Notes: generated from the sequence alone by a model not told the origin. Shown: positions 10,187 to 20,656, counted from the first letter of the stretch. The stretch: DNA of 64,000 bases from Microbulbifer sp. VAAF005 (GCF_030012985.1 NZ_CP120233.1:2951501-3015500); one strand, 5' to 3'. Made by a program: numbers and translations.

Positions 10187-10966
10187 GTGGCTTTTGAGTA
10201 TAGTCACAGACTGAGGATGTCGCTTGTGGTAACAGTCTGTCCGCTAGGACATAATAACACACTCAAACCATTATTTGATAAAAATACACCCAATAAAGCC
10301 ATATTGGATGCTGTATTTAATGGGACAATTACTGGCCGTGCCTATGTCGATACAGAGAAATCGCCAGCGCAGGCAATACTAGTATCAGACTTTCTGAAAT
10401 GCGCTTTTATAAGCACAAATTGTACGACTGAATTTTTAGTTCAGTTTTCGGCCTTACATTTATCAAACGGTTTAGAGTATATATTTACGCACGAATATTT
10501 ATTTTTTGAATTAGAGAAATATCTCGACATATCAATCCGAAAGGAATTTATTCGAGATCCCTTAAAACCCATACCTATCTCTGGCCGTATAGCTAGCATA
10601 CCAAGCATAGAGCAATTTTACTCTGCTCAGTGGAAAGATATCTTCACACCATGTTGTGGTGATTTTAATACCTTTATATCAAATCATATTGCTATTTATG
10701 AGATTAGGCACGGGATTATCGTTAGTGAAGGTTATGCGATTTGTGGAGAAAATATAGCTGAACTCGGTGCCATTTCACATGCTGAGTTTCGTGGTCAAGG
10801 CGGGGCAACCACAACCTGTTCACATATTTTGTCTTTTTGTAAAAAAAATAATTTAACACCTGTCTGGACATGTCGAGCGGATAACTCTGCTTCTATCGCC
10901 ACTGCCTACCGTTTAGGTTTCGAGCATCATCGAGATTATATGTTTGCTAGGTGGCAGAGGTCTTAG
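10187..10966 (+). CDS. GNAT-family N-acetyltransferase
   Basis: 259 aa. The C-terminal third has the GNAT acetyl-CoA signature: ELGAISHAEFRGQGGATTTC (beta4 and the R/Q-x-x-G-x-G/A loop), then VWTCRADNSASIATAYRLGF typical of beta5-alpha4. The N-terminal half is unassigned, giving a layout like the GNAT_acetyltran (PF12746) group. GTG start with AAGGA 6 bp upstream. It is followed closely by the DUF6271-like gene and then the NRPS, so it likely acylates an amino group on a precursor, the peptide product, or the product as self-resistance. The acceptor is not deducible from sequence. Confidence 0.8.
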   Translation: MAFEYSHRLRMSLVVTVCPLGHNNTLKPLFDKNTPNKAILDAVFNGTITGRAYVDTEKSPAQAILVSDFLKCAFISTNCTTEFLVQFSALHLSNGLEYIFTHEYLFFELEKYLDISIRKEFIRDPLKPIPISGRIASIPSIEQFYSAQWKDIFTPCCGDFNTFISNHIAIYEIRHGIIVSEGYAICGENIAELGAISHAEFRGQGGATTTCSHILSFCKKNNLTPVWTCRADNSASIATAYRLGFEHHRDYMFARWQRS

Positions 10967-11022
10967 CTTGTACAAAAATACATCTTTTCCATTTTTCGCT
11001 GTCTAAAGTTATGAGGGATAAT

Positions 11023-12231
11023 ATGCGGCGCTCAAAAAATGCCTACTGGATACCGACAAATCGATGTGTAATGCAGAGTCTTAAATCTTATGCACACGAA
11101 CTTAGTGAATGTGCACCATATATTCCAATGATTATTATGGATTCCGGTGATAAGGAAATAGAAGCACACAATGAACAAGCTGTTAAATTTGTAAACAAAA
11201 AATATAACAATATAAAAATATATCATTTTAATCAGGAAGAGCAGGCTAAAGTTATTAGTAAAATTCTGCATCACGCTGGTTATGAACACCTTTTCAAATT
11301 GTTCATACATTCAGGGGTTAATTACGGTGCAGTAATGAACCGAATATTTCTGCTAAGTGCAGCAATGAATATAGATATAATTCACCGCCGTGACTCAGAT
11401 ACTCATCTCCAACCTAACTGCCCTTTTCCAATTGAAGCTGAAATACAGCTCATGAATTGTAAGGGCAACTATGTGGCAGGAAGTGGATATGTGGGAGAAT
11501 GGAGCCTAGATCTTAAACCTTTTATTAAGCAAGATGCTGCTCTATTCAGTGTATTTTTTTCTGCTTTAGGTGTCCCTGAAGATCTGCACGATCAAGCATT
11601 TAATTGCTTGGAAAGCGGCGCTAAAAGTTATTTTAAAAACGATGACTTTAACAAAGCGAATACGGAAGGGTTTTATTACCCTGATGCTGGAAACTTTGTT
11701 TTGAAAGATCTTCATAAAGAGTTTCCATGTCTACCATCTGATGCAATATCATCTGATTACTTCATGTTTCGCATGGCATATGCATTTGGTAAAAATGTAA
11801 TTTTTCATGAGCGTAGGGTAAGCCATAAATATCACGATAAACGAAACAGTAATTATAATTCATATATTAAATCATTGATTAAATACAGCGATATGCGCCC
11901 AATTTACTGGAGCTTGAAAGATGAGATTTACGATATTTCTGACCAAATAAATAAAACATGTAACACATCAAGAAATAAATATATCGCAGACATAATTGTC
12001 AATAAGTCTCAAGATAATATTAATCACCGAATAAAAAATATTGAAAACATAGCCTCAGAATTTATCTCGAAAGTATACCCAGAGGCGGCCAAAGATATTT
12101 TAGAAAATAGCGATAGAATTATAGAAGATTGTAACAATGATTATCAAAATCATGCCCATTTACTCTATGCATGGCACAAAATTATAGCTTCCGCAAATAA
12201 AATATCTTTCGAGTTGGAAAACCTAAATTAA
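11023..12231 (+). CDS. DUF6271-like protein, possible GT-A-type enzyme
   Basis: About 402 aa. The opening YWIPTNRCVMQSL, the MDSGD motif, the central SGVNYGAVMNRIFLLSA and especially IIHRRDSDTHLQ match my memory of the DUF6271 family, known mainly from actinomycete natural-product clusters. The DSD could be a metal/nucleotide-sugar site of a GT-A fold, but this is inference. A GTG at 10951 opens the frame inside the GNAT gene, yet GAGGGA lies 5 bp before the ATG at 11023, which I prefer. It sits 35 bp before the NRPS, so it is probably part of the same operon and pathway. Biochemical role unknown. Confidence 0.6.
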   Translation: MRRSKNAYWIPTNRCVMQSLKSYAHELSECAPYIPMIIMDSGDKEIEAHNEQAVKFVNKKYNNIKIYHFNQEEQAKVISKILHHAGYEHLFKLFIHSGVNYGAVMNRIFLLSAAMNIDIIHRRDSDTHLQPNCPFPIEAEIQLMNCKGNYVAGSGYVGEWSLDLKPFIKQDAALFSVFFSALGVPEDLHDQAFNCLESGAKSYFKNDDFNKANTEGFYYPDAGNFVLKDLHKEFPCLPSDAISSDYFMFRMAYAFGKNVIFHERRVSHKYHDKRNSNYNSYIKSLIKYSDMRPIYWSLKDEIYDISDQINKTCNTSRNKYIADIIVNKSQDNINHRIKNIENIASEFISKVYPEAAKDILENSDRIIEDCNNDYQNHAHLLYAWHKIIASANKISFELENLN

Positions 12232-12266
12232 ATGCAAATTTATGGCTATAATTTTGAGAATGCAAA

Positions 12267-15200
12267 ATGAACAATAAAACACATATTAAAACTGATGATT
12301 TTAATCTAAATAGCCTTTGGGATAATATTTTTCCATATGTAAAAAATAGGCCTGCGATCTATTTCAAAGAGAATACAATTTCTTATTATGAGTTAAATAA
12401 TCGCATATGTAGACTCGCTAAAAAGTTAATTGATAATGGAGTAAGTCGAGAATCCATTGTGGCCGTTCATTGTGCTCGAGGCCCCGACGCAGTAATAGCT
12501 CTGCTTGCTATTATTCGAATTGGTGCAGCATATCTTCCTTTGGAACCTGCATTACCACTGCAAAGGAAAGAATTTATTCTTCAAGATAGTAATCCGGCCT
12601 TGGTCGTCATTGATAGTCATGAAAATAGTTTGTTTAATCTTTCAGGTATCAATGAGATAAATATTAATGATATTTACTATCCAAACCAGCTAGAAGCAAT
12701 AAACTTCAAAAATTGTACTTATAAAAATACTCTTGCATACGTAATATATACTTCTGGAACTACTGGCAAGCCAAAAGGGGTTCTAATTGAACACGCAGGA
12801 ATCACAAATTTTCTTCTAACCTATAAAAAGATATTTTCAATAACTCCAGACGATCGAATCGTTCAGTTTGCAGCATTATCATTTGATGCATCTATATCTG
12901 AGATTCTAATGGCCTTACTCAATGGTGCTTGCTTATATATATTACCAGATGAAATACGTAAAGATGCACTACTTACTCAGCAATATTTGAAAGAGAATCA
13001 AATAACTATTGCTACTTTGCCTCCTCAGTTTTTGTCTTGTATTGAGCCCTCTTTAACTGAACTTAGGACAGTTATAGCAGCCGGCTCACCGTCAAATTGG
13101 AAAACAGTAAATCGCTGGAAACCATTTGTTAAGTACTACAATGCATATGGTCCATCTGAAGTAAGTATTGGAACTACTGTTTCTTTAGTGAATACCTGTG
13201 AACATATGAATGGCCCTGTACCCATCGGTACCGCTAATGATAATCTGGAACTATTTGTACTAGATAAGAACGGAGATCTAGTAAATTATGGTGAGGTAGG
13301 AGAGCTATGCATTGCAGGCATCGGCCTTGCACGTGGCTACTTAAATCAAGAAAAATTAACTAATTCAAAATTTATTCCGGCAAGTAATTCTTTTCCTCGC
13401 TATTACAAAACCGGAGACTTAGTAAGGTATCGTACTGACGGGCAATTTGAGTTTATAGGAAGACTTGATGACCAAATTAAAATAAGAGGACATAGAGTTG
13501 AGTTAAAAGAAATTGAAACTGTACTTCAAACATTTTCCACCATCAAAGATGCGTTTGTGTCTGCCGAAAGTAGAGGAGATGACACTGAGATAATCGCTCA
13601 CATAATACTGCATAATCAGAAAGAGATCACCTCAGTAAAAGAAGAAATAAGTTCAATACTTCCTCAATATATGTTACCCCAACATATTATTAGTGTCGAC
13701 AAATTCCCATTAACCATAAATGGTAAAGTTGATGCCTCAGCTTTACCCACGCCTAGTATATCTGAATTCTCTGGTGCGTTCCTACTACCCACACAAAATA
13801 AAGGAATGAGTTTATTTGTTGACGCTATTTCTTCAATACTCAAAATTGACAAATATAAAATCCCTGCTGAATTTAGCTTTACACAGCTCGGTGGTGACTC
13901 AATTAAGGCTATTCAAGTATGTAGTATTTTAGCAAAATACGACCATTTTTTAAAAACAAGTGACCTAATGGAATCGCTATGTCTAGATGATGCTATAAAA
14001 AAAATTACTCTAAACTTTAAAAGACCATTGCAGGAGACGTTAAGTGGCGAATTACCTCTCAACCCTATTCAGAAATGGTTTTTTGAACATGCTATCGATG
14101 GCTACAATCATTTTAATCAAAGCGGGTATATTAACTGGCATTGCACACTTGATTTAGATTTGGTGCAGAAAACTCTTAATTATTTATACGCTTATCATGA
14201 TGGTTTAAGAACTAGATTCAAACTTAATCAATCTAAAGAATGGATTGCATCTATAGGACAACCTAAAGCTGTTAGCTTAGAGAGCTTTGATTCTGGGAAT
14301 ATAAATTTACTTTATGAAAAAGCAACTGAAATACAAAGTCAATTTGATATCGAGAAAGGTGCTTTGTTGCATGCTTGTCTATTCAATGGGAAACATCTAC
14401 TAATTTCTATTCATCATTTAATTATAGATATGGTAAGTTGGAGAGTTTTGATTGATGATTTCCATTCAATATATAAAAGCCTAGAAGCAGGAAAGCAGCC
14501 TTCTCTTCCCAAGAAAGGTCATGATGTTAGACTTTGGATTGAGTCTTTAACTCAATATGTAAATAGTAAAGAGGCAGCCAGGGAGGTTAGTTATTGGGAG
14601 AACATATGTCAGACCGAAACCCAGTCAATTACGCGCGACAATAATGACTTTGTGAATACTGCAGGACTAAGCTCGCTTGCCACTTTAAAGGTCGATATCG
14701 ATACCACTTCTAAGCTGAAGGGAGCTGCGAACAAAGCTTTTAATACGAAGGTAAATGAACTTCTACTTGCTTCATTCTCCCGAACTTTGGCTCAATGGAA
14801 TGGAGAAGGTAAGTACGGTATTAGTCTAGAGGGGCACGGTAGAGAAGATTTCGGTAAGAACCTGGATGTTGGGAGAACCGTTGGCTGGTTTACAACCTTT
14901 TTTCCTGTGATTCTAAATTCGTCATTATCAACTGAAGTCGGTACGACTATTCGTGAAATTAAAGAACAAATTCGTTCAATTCCTAAAAATGGATTTTCAT
15001 ATACTGCACTAAGATATTTATCTTCTCCGGAGATTAAATCAAAGCTCGAAATGAAACGCCCTATTCAGATCGTTTTCAATTATTTAGGCGAGTTTGTAGA
15101 GCAAGATCCACTTGATCGGAAAGGGAACCTCTCACTTGGAATGGAGTTCGATAGAAATTATCCCAGGCCTGATGAGCTAGAATTTAATTTATATATCTCA

Positions 15201-18200
15201 AATTCCATCCTAAATATTGAATTACGCTACCCGCTTGAAGCATTCGAGGAGGAATCAATTAATGAGCTACTAGCTATCTTTTACGAATGTATTAAAAGCT
15301 TAGTAAAAACCTGTGTCATAACTAAAAATACTCAATTTAGTCCATCCGATTTTCAAGTTGCTTATTTGAACCTGGATGAGTTTGACCGGTTAATGGCAGA
15401 TTATCCTGGCACGACAAATATGTATAGTCTGTCTCCTACATTAAGAACAATGTTGCTAGATGAAAAAAAGGGGAGGCTAAGTGGGTACCATGTCCAGCAC
15501 GAATTCGAACTCTCCGGAGATTTTGATACATCACGTTTTTATCAAGCCCTTTGCTATATTGTAAAAAAGAATGAGTCTCTCCGCAGTATTTTTACAAAGG
15601 TTGGATCGGATAAAGGTATCCAGCTTGTACTCTCCAACATTGAAGTTGAATTTGAATCCTATGATTATCGACTATATGACAAAGATACTGCAGATCAAAA
15701 TATAATTAATTTATTACAGAAAGATCGTAAAAAGGGGTTTCAGGTTGATTTGGTCCCTCCATTCCGTATCTATGTATGCTTTATTCCTCACGATAAAGTT
15801 AGAGTTATTTGGAGCTTTCACCATATTATTATGGATGGATGGTGCTGCGATATTCTATGGAATCAGTTAAAGTCAGCTTATTTTGATTCATATACTGCCA
15901 TTAATTCTATAGCGCCATTACAAACTTTCCACGACTGGGTTGCGAAACAAGATAGTGAATCGTCAATTGAATATTGGCGTAGAGCCCTTGAAGGTTATGA
16001 ATCAATTGCATCACTGCCTTGGTCGACGCCACTTATAAATACAGGAAAAGATGAAATTCTGGAAGAGCACATTAGGATTTCCAAAAGGGAAGTTTATGCC
16101 ATTACAGAAATAGCATCTTCACAACACGTAACCGTTAGTACAATTTTGATGTCTATCTGGGGATTACTATTAGCTAGATATAACCAATTAAAAGATATTC
16201 TATTCCTTCAAGTTGTATCTGGCCGCTCATCACAGGTGCCTGATATTGATAAGATGCTAGGGTGTTTTATAAACACTATACCAAGACGTGTTAATCTTAA
16301 TAACAATAATTTGTTTAAAGATCTCCTTAAACAATATAGTCAGCAGGTTAATGAAAGTAATTCATATGATTATTTAGCTTCAACTGATATTTTGGCAACA
16401 CAGAGAATTTCTACAAATCGCTTTGATCACATCGTCAGTATTGATAATTTTAACTCTGGTGAACCTGGAGGCGAATCACCTTGGAATATAGAAAGAAAAA
16501 AATGCATAGAAGGTATTGCTTTTCCTCTAACTCTTGATATCCAATTAGGCGATACTATTGATATATCAGTTGCCTATTCATCAACATCCTACTCGTCTGA
16601 GTCTGTCAAAATTACTCTAGCTCATTATATAGAGCTTCTACGATATTTTATTGATAATCCAAATTGTCATCTGGATGACATTCAACTCCCTAGTTATCAG
16701 CCAGGGAATCTATCTGGTCAGCAACAGCTCAAGGTTCAAGATGAAGATATTACGCCATTACTAATTGATTTAATTGATGACTCTATGTCACGTAATGCTA
16801 ATCGCACTGCTATTCTTTGGAAGGATAAAGAAGTGTCATATGCTGATCTTTCTTACCAGACAGCTGTGATTTCTAATCGGTTGATTGCTCTAGGCATCAC
16901 CCAGGATTCATTAGTCGGCATTCACATATCTCGCAGTCCAAAGCAGATAGCTGCAATACTTGCCGTTTTATATGTTGGCGCAAGTTTTGTTCCCTTAGAT
17001 CCATTCTATCCAGAAGAACAACTCAAGATAATTATCAAATCGTCTGATCCAGATTTAATTATTACAAATGACCATCACCTTGCATGTAAAACACTAGGAA
17101 ATTTTTCACTTTTGACTCTTTCCACCCCGGGAAATACGAGTATAGATCTAGTAAACCATCGCTCCCAAAAGTCATTTAGAGTTTCAAATTCTAACCGTCA
17201 TCCACTTATGATTCTATTTACGTCGGGATCAACTGGAACTGCTAAAGGTGTAAAAATTCTAAATCAGGGGATTGTAAATCACTCGAGATATTTTGTAGAT
17301 CGATTAAATATACGCAATAGTGATAGGATTCTTCAATTTGCATCAATAAATTTTGATGCGGCCTATGAAGAAATTTTTCCATCATTAATTGCTGGAGCTT
17401 GTTTGGTACTTCGTGATAGTAATATTGTTGAATCTTTTGAATCATTTCATGAGCAAATTTACAAGCAAGATATTACTATACTTGATCTTCCTACAGCATA
17501 TTTTAATCAGTGGTCTGATTATATTTTTTCAAATGTAGTTCCAGATTACTATACGGAGAAATTAAAATCGGTCGTAATTGGGGGAGAAGAGGCACTTACT
17601 GATTTTGTACGGAAGTGGATTCTTAGTATGAAAAATTCAATCTCTCTTTTTAATACCTATGGTCCTACAGAGGCTACTATTATATCTACTTTATACGAAG
17701 TTCCAAAAGTAGCTCCTGCCGAAAATTCAGTAATACCAATAGGGTCTGAGATAAACAACACTGTATGTTACGTGCTTGATAGCAAACTTCGTGAAGTTGC
17801 ACTGGGAGAGGTCGGCGAATTATATATATCCGGACTGGGCGTTGCGGACGGATATGTAAATGATGATGCTAAAACGAATACTTATTTTCATTTACTTCCT
17901 GAAAAGAAAAGTAATAATTTATTTTATAGGACGGGCGATATTGTTAGGAGAAATGAATTTGAAGAGCTTATCTTCATTGGACGCAATGATAATCAAGTAA
18001 AACTAAGAGGACAGCGTGTTAATCTCGATGAGATAGAAACATGCATTAATTCACTTTCATTTGTAATCTGTAGCAAAGTACTTATTAAGCAAGATAAAAA
18101 TGGGCCATCCATTGTTGCTTGTATTCAAGCAAATGATTCGTGGACAGCGAAGAACTTGAAATCTCTGCTATCTACAAAACTTCCAGATTTCCTAATACCC

Positions 18201-18812
18201 AGTAAATATATAGCTGTATCAACATGGCCTTTATCAGCTAATGGGAAACTGGATTCTAAGAAGTTGCTAGCCAAACCTTATGTTATCGATAAAATGGTTG
18301 AAGAGCCACCGGCAAGTTCTATAGAAATACAACTAGCAAAAATATTTGAAGATGCACTTGAAACAAAAAATATTTCGTTAGATGAAAGCTTCCTATCTCT
18401 AGGCGGGCATTCTCTTCTGGCCATTAAAGTTGTAAGTATGATTAATCAGGAGATGAATTGTTCTATCCATATTAAGGATTTATTGGAGGCTCAAAGTATT
18501 CGTGATCTTTCACGACTACTGATATTGGGATCATATAAAGATATTGATCCCCTGATATCCTTGAAAGATGGCGAAAATAGATCAATTTTCATGGTTCATC
18601 CAGTAGGTGGTCATATTACGTGTTATCTACCTTTGGTTGATATTTTCCCTAAAGGTATTTCACTATATGCTTTCGAATCTATTTATCAGAAGCAGCCTGT
18701 CCATAAAAAACTCTCAGTTGAGGAAATGGCTAAAATCTATGCAGAAAGATTATTAGCCACTAGAAACAATCAGAGAATTATTTTAGCTGGCTGGTCCATG
18801 GGGGGATTGTAG
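12267..18812 (+). CDS. Dimodular non-ribosomal peptide synthetase, A-T-E-C-A-T-TE (stop inside TE)
   Basis: 2181 aa read before a TAG. Module 1: adenylation (YTSGTTGKPKGV about residue 160; NAYGPSE; GHRVELKEIE; INGKVD), carrier with LGGDSIKA (Ser545), then an epimerase identified by PIQKWFF, HHLIIDMVSWRVL (H716-H717), EGHGRE and RTVGWFTTFFPV. Module 2: condensation (HHIIMDGWC, about H1185), a second adenylation domain (LFTSGSTGTAKGV; NTYGPTE), carrier LGGHSLLA (Ser2049), then a thioesterase beginning FMVHPVGG. Module 1 has no condensation domain, so it initiates. The predicted product is a D-aa1/aa2 dipeptide. By alignment to GrsA in my head, A1 reads about DASQIAAIGK (near the Phe code DAWTIAAICK, so perhaps aromatic); A2 about DAEAVGTIIK is unassigned. 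Translation stops right after GWSMGG: a single lost G in a G6 run (see the next entry). Confidence 0.93.
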   Translation: MNNKTHIKTDDFNLNSLWDNIFPYVKNRPAIYFKENTISYYELNNRICRLAKKLIDNGVSRESIVAVHCARGPDAVIALLAIIRIGAAYLPLEPALPLQRKEFILQDSNPALVVIDSHENSLFNLSGINEININDIYYPNQLEAINFKNCTYKNTLAYVIYTSGTTGKPKGVLIEHAGITNFLLTYKKIFSITPDDRIVQFAALSFDASISEILMALLNGACLYILPDEIRKDALLTQQYLKENQITIATLPPQFLSCIEPSLTELRTVIAAGSPSNWKTVNRWKPFVKYYNAYGPSEVSIGTTVSLVNTCEHMNGPVPIGTANDNLELFVLDKNGDLVNYGEVGELCIAGIGLARGYLNQEKLTNSKFIPASNSFPRYYKTGDLVRYRTDGQFEFIGRLDDQIKIRGHRVELKEIETVLQTFSTIKDAFVSAESRGDDTEIIAHIILHNQKEITSVKEEISSILPQYMLPQHIISVDKFPLTINGKVDASALPTPSISEFSGAFLLPTQNKGMSLFVDAISSILKIDKYKIPAEFSFTQLGGDSIKAIQVCSILAKYDHFLKTSDLMESLCLDDAIKKITLNFKRPLQETLSGELPLNPIQKWFFEHAIDGYNHFNQSGYINWHCTLDLDLVQKTLNYLYAYHDGLRTRFKLNQSKEWIASIGQPKAVSLESFDSGNINLLYEKATEIQSQFDIEKGALLHACLFNGKHLLISIHHLIIDMVSWRVLIDDFHSIYKSLEAGKQPSLPKKGHDVRLWIESLTQYVNSKEAAREVSYWENICQTETQSITRDNNDFVNTAGLSSLATLKVDIDTTSKLKGAANKAFNTKVNELLLASFSRTLAQWNGEGKYGISLEGHGREDFGKNLDVGRTVGWFTTFFPVILNSSLSTEVGTTIREIKEQIRSIPKNGFSYTALRYLSSPEIKSKLEMKRPIQIVFNYLGEFVEQDPLDRKGNLSLGMEFDRNYPRPDELEFNLYISNSILNIELRYPLEAFEEESINELLAIFYECIKSLVKTCVITKNTQFSPSDFQVAYLNLDEFDRLMADYPGTTNMYSLSPTLRTMLLDEKKGRLSGYHVQHEFELSGDFDTSRFYQALCYIVKKNESLRSIFTKVGSDKGIQLVLSNIEVEFESYDYRLYDKDTADQNIINLLQKDRKKGFQVDLVPPFRIYVCFIPHDKVRVIWSFHHIIMDGWCCDILWNQLKSAYFDSYTAINSIAPLQTFHDWVAKQDSESSIEYWRRALEGYESIASLPWSTPLINTGKDEILEEHIRISKREVYAITEIASSQHVTVSTILMSIWGLLLARYNQLKDILFLQVVSGRSSQVPDIDKMLGCFINTIPRRVNLNNNNLFKDLLKQYSQQVNESNSYDYLASTDILATQRISTNRFDHIVSIDNFNSGEPGGESPWNIERKKCIEGIAFPLTLDIQLGDTIDISVAYSSTSYSSESVKITLAHYIELLRYFIDNPNCHLDDIQLPSYQPGNLSGQQQLKVQDEDITPLLIDLIDDSMSRNANRTAILWKDKEVSYADLSYQTAVISNRLIALGITQDSLVGIHISRSPKQIAAILAVLYVGASFVPLDPFYPEEQLKIIIKSSDPDLIITNDHHLACKTLGNFSLLTLSTPGNTSIDLVNHRSQKSFRVSNSNRHPLMILFTSGSTGTAKGVKILNQGIVNHSRYFVDRLNIRNSDRILQFASINFDAAYEEIFPSLIAGACLVLRDSNIVESFESFHEQIYKQDITILDLPTAYFNQWSDYIFSNVVPDYYTEKLKSVVIGGEEALTDFVRKWILSMKNSISLFNTYGPTEATIISTLYEVPKVAPAENSVIPIGSEINNTVCYVLDSKLREVALGEVGELYISGLGVADGYVNDDAKTNTYFHLLPEKKSNNLFYRTGDIVRRNEFEELIFIGRNDNQVKLRGQRVNLDEIETCINSLSFVICSKVLIKQDKNGPSIVACIQANDSWTAKNLKSLLSTKLPDFLIPSKYIAVSTWPLSANGKLDSKKLLAKPYVIDKMVEEPPASSIEIQLAKIFEDALETKNISLDESFLSLGGHSLLAIKVVSMINQEMNCSIHIKDLLEAQSIRDLSRLLILGSYKDIDPLISLKDGENRSIFMVHPVGGHITCYLPLVDIFPKGISLYAFESIYQKQPVHKKLSVEEMAKIYAERLLATRNNQRIILAGWSMGGL

Positions 18813-18814
18813 CA

Positions 18815-19294
18815 ATGGAAATGGCTAGAATCCTGCATGAAAATGGTGTTGATATAGAAAAATTGATATTAATTGATTCTTGGGTTCCAGATTTAATTCC
18901 AGTGCAAAATAGTTCCACCGAAAAACTTTTCAGTTTCTTTAAAGATATTCTAGCCGGAGATCTTGAAGATAACATAACAGATATTATCAAATCAGCTTCT
19001 TTACAGATATGGCATGAACATATAACGAAAACTCGAAATATAGGTATATCCTTTGATGATTGTAGGCGACTATTCAATTCATATTGTAATAATGAAATCG
19101 CAATGCTTCAGTATAAACCAAAAACCTATAGAGGTGACATTTCGTTAATTCGTGCAGCTCAACATGGGTTAAGTCATAATGTCCAAAGTGATTTGGGTTG
19201 GTCAAAATACTGCCCCAACCTCAACATTATAAATTTGGAAGCAACACATTATAGCATACTAGCTCAACTTTCAGCTGAGCACTTTCTTGAATAG
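18815..19294 (+). CDS. C-terminal part of the NRPS thioesterase domain, out of frame with the main gene
   Basis: 159 aa continuing the type I thioesterase: MEMARILHENG, then KLILIDSWVPD and, near the end, EATHYSILAQ with the likely catalytic His. It is in the next frame from the NRPS gene. Restoring one G at the G6 run near 18800 would read GWSMGG-I-V-A-MEMA, exactly the expected thioesterase sequence, and give one protein of about 2342 aa ending at 19294. I regard this as the same gene split by a sequencing or real one-base deletion. It is not an independent enzyme, as it lacks the nucleophile. If real, product release would need another thioesterase, and none is visible nearby. Confidence 0.85.
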   Translation: MEMARILHENGVDIEKLILIDSWVPDLIPVQNSSTEKLFSFFKDILAGDLEDNITDIIKSASLQIWHEHITKTRNIGISFDDCRRLFNSYCNNEIAMLQYKPKTYRGDISLIRAAQHGLSHNVQSDLGWSKYCPNLNIINLEATHYSILAQLSAEHFLE

Positions 19295-19375
19295 AACTTT
19301 AAATAGGATATTAATTTATATATTAAAAATATGTTTTTTTGGCATTTAATTAATAGATTTTATCTTTGGTAAATA

Positions 19376-20497
19376 ATGAAAATTTCAACTGAAACATTAC
19401 TAAAAAGAATCCCATACGTGGAATTAAAAGATAATTTGCATTCAATTATCCTATCTGAAGAGCCTGTAATTATTACAAATGCACTTACAGGTAGTAACTT
19501 ATGTTGCTGGGATTTTGATTACCTTTCAAAGATGATGGCAGGAACCAAAGTTAACGTTTGCCAGGCAAAAAATAGCATTTATTCTGTTAATCAAAAAAGT
19601 GGGAAGTCCCATGAAGAAGCTATTCGAATTCGCTTTGATGAATATGTCAAAATTATTACGGGGGAGAAGGCAAATGATGGACGTACATATATGCAAATGG
19701 GATCTTTTAAAGGGGAATTTTCTCATCTATTTCAGGATATTGAAGTCCAAAGGCTTATTCCAGAAAAAATTCTAAGTTCTGCATACCTTTGGGTTGGTCC
19801 AGGCGGAACAGTATCGCCGCTTCATTATGATCCAGAAAATAATTTTCTAATTCAAGTGAAGGGTTCGAAACGGTTAATATTATTTCCCCATCGTTATATA
19901 CCTAATTTATATCCATACGACGAATATGAATGTAGCCATCCACATTTACTTCAGGCTGATATTACATCACCTGACTATAATCTATTCCCTGCAATGAAAA
20001 ATGTTGAAGCAACAGAGGTTGTCTTAAAAGAAGGGGAAATGTTATTCCTTCCAAGTGGATATTGTCATCAAGTGCACAGTGAATCTCCCTCGGTAAGTGT
20101 AAATTTATGGTGGTCAACCTTGGATTGGCAATTTCTTAAGCCTCACAATACTAGATTATTTTATTGGGGACGAAACAATCTATTCAATCGAATTACCTCT
20201 ACAATTCTTGAACAATATAATTCTATCCCTGATTTAGGGTATGCATTAATCGAACTGGGCAATATTAATGCAGCTTGTTTATTTCATTTTGCACTAATTG
20301 AACGTTTAAGAATAAAGATAAATGAATTTGAAAATGTTTATAAACGACTTTCTAGTGCAGTAAGTAATCTTGGGCAGACAAGTGATCTGGATAAATTTGA
20401 AATATGTTTAAATACTAACAATCTGCTAGTTAAACATTTAAATAGTATTTCCGCTGAATTCAATTCCAGCAGGAGTACTTCAATATGGGCAACATGA
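19376..20497 (+). CDS. JmjC/cupin-8-type Fe(II)/2-oxoglutarate oxygenase
   Basis: 373 aa. Contains WVGPGGTVSPLHYDPENNF with the metal pair His150/Asp152, a basic 2-oxoglutarate site in QVKGSKRLILFP, and a distal His231 in SGYCHQVHSES. This is the H-x-D...H facial triad of FIH/JmjC-like hydroxylases. The N-terminal IITNALTGSNLCCWDFDYL segment is also typical of cupin-8 proteins. The C-terminal about 100 residues are helical and unassigned. It lies 81 bp after the NRPS thioesterase on the same strand. The likely role is hydroxylation of an amino-acid residue on the carrier protein or on the released dipeptide. Confidence 0.82.
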   Translation: MKISTETLLKRIPYVELKDNLHSIILSEEPVIITNALTGSNLCCWDFDYLSKMMAGTKVNVCQAKNSIYSVNQKSGKSHEEAIRIRFDEYVKIITGEKANDGRTYMQMGSFKGEFSHLFQDIEVQRLIPEKILSSAYLWVGPGGTVSPLHYDPENNFLIQVKGSKRLILFPHRYIPNLYPYDEYECSHPHLLQADITSPDYNLFPAMKNVEATEVVLKEGEMLFLPSGYCHQVHSESPSVSVNLWWSTLDWQFLKPHNTRLFYWGRNNLFNRITSTILEQYNSIPDLGYALIELGNINAACLFHFALIERLRIKINEFENVYKRLSSAVSNLGQTSDLDKFEICLNTNNLLVKHLNSISAEFNSSRSTSIWAT

Positions 20498-20656
20498 AAT
20501 ATTTCGCAACAATTTTTATTTAGGTCAAATGCTATAGATAGTTAAGGCCAATAAATATAATCGGAATAAGTATATTTATAATTTTTTCATTTTAAAACAT
20601 TTAGCAAGCACTGAAACACTGAAGTTTTTTTGATTTAGTAATTAGTAGGATTTGAG

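Noticed and set aside
18815..19294. Independent type II thioesterase gene
   Set aside because: It lacks the GxSxG nucleophile and begins exactly where the NRPS thioesterase frame breaks, so it is the same domain.
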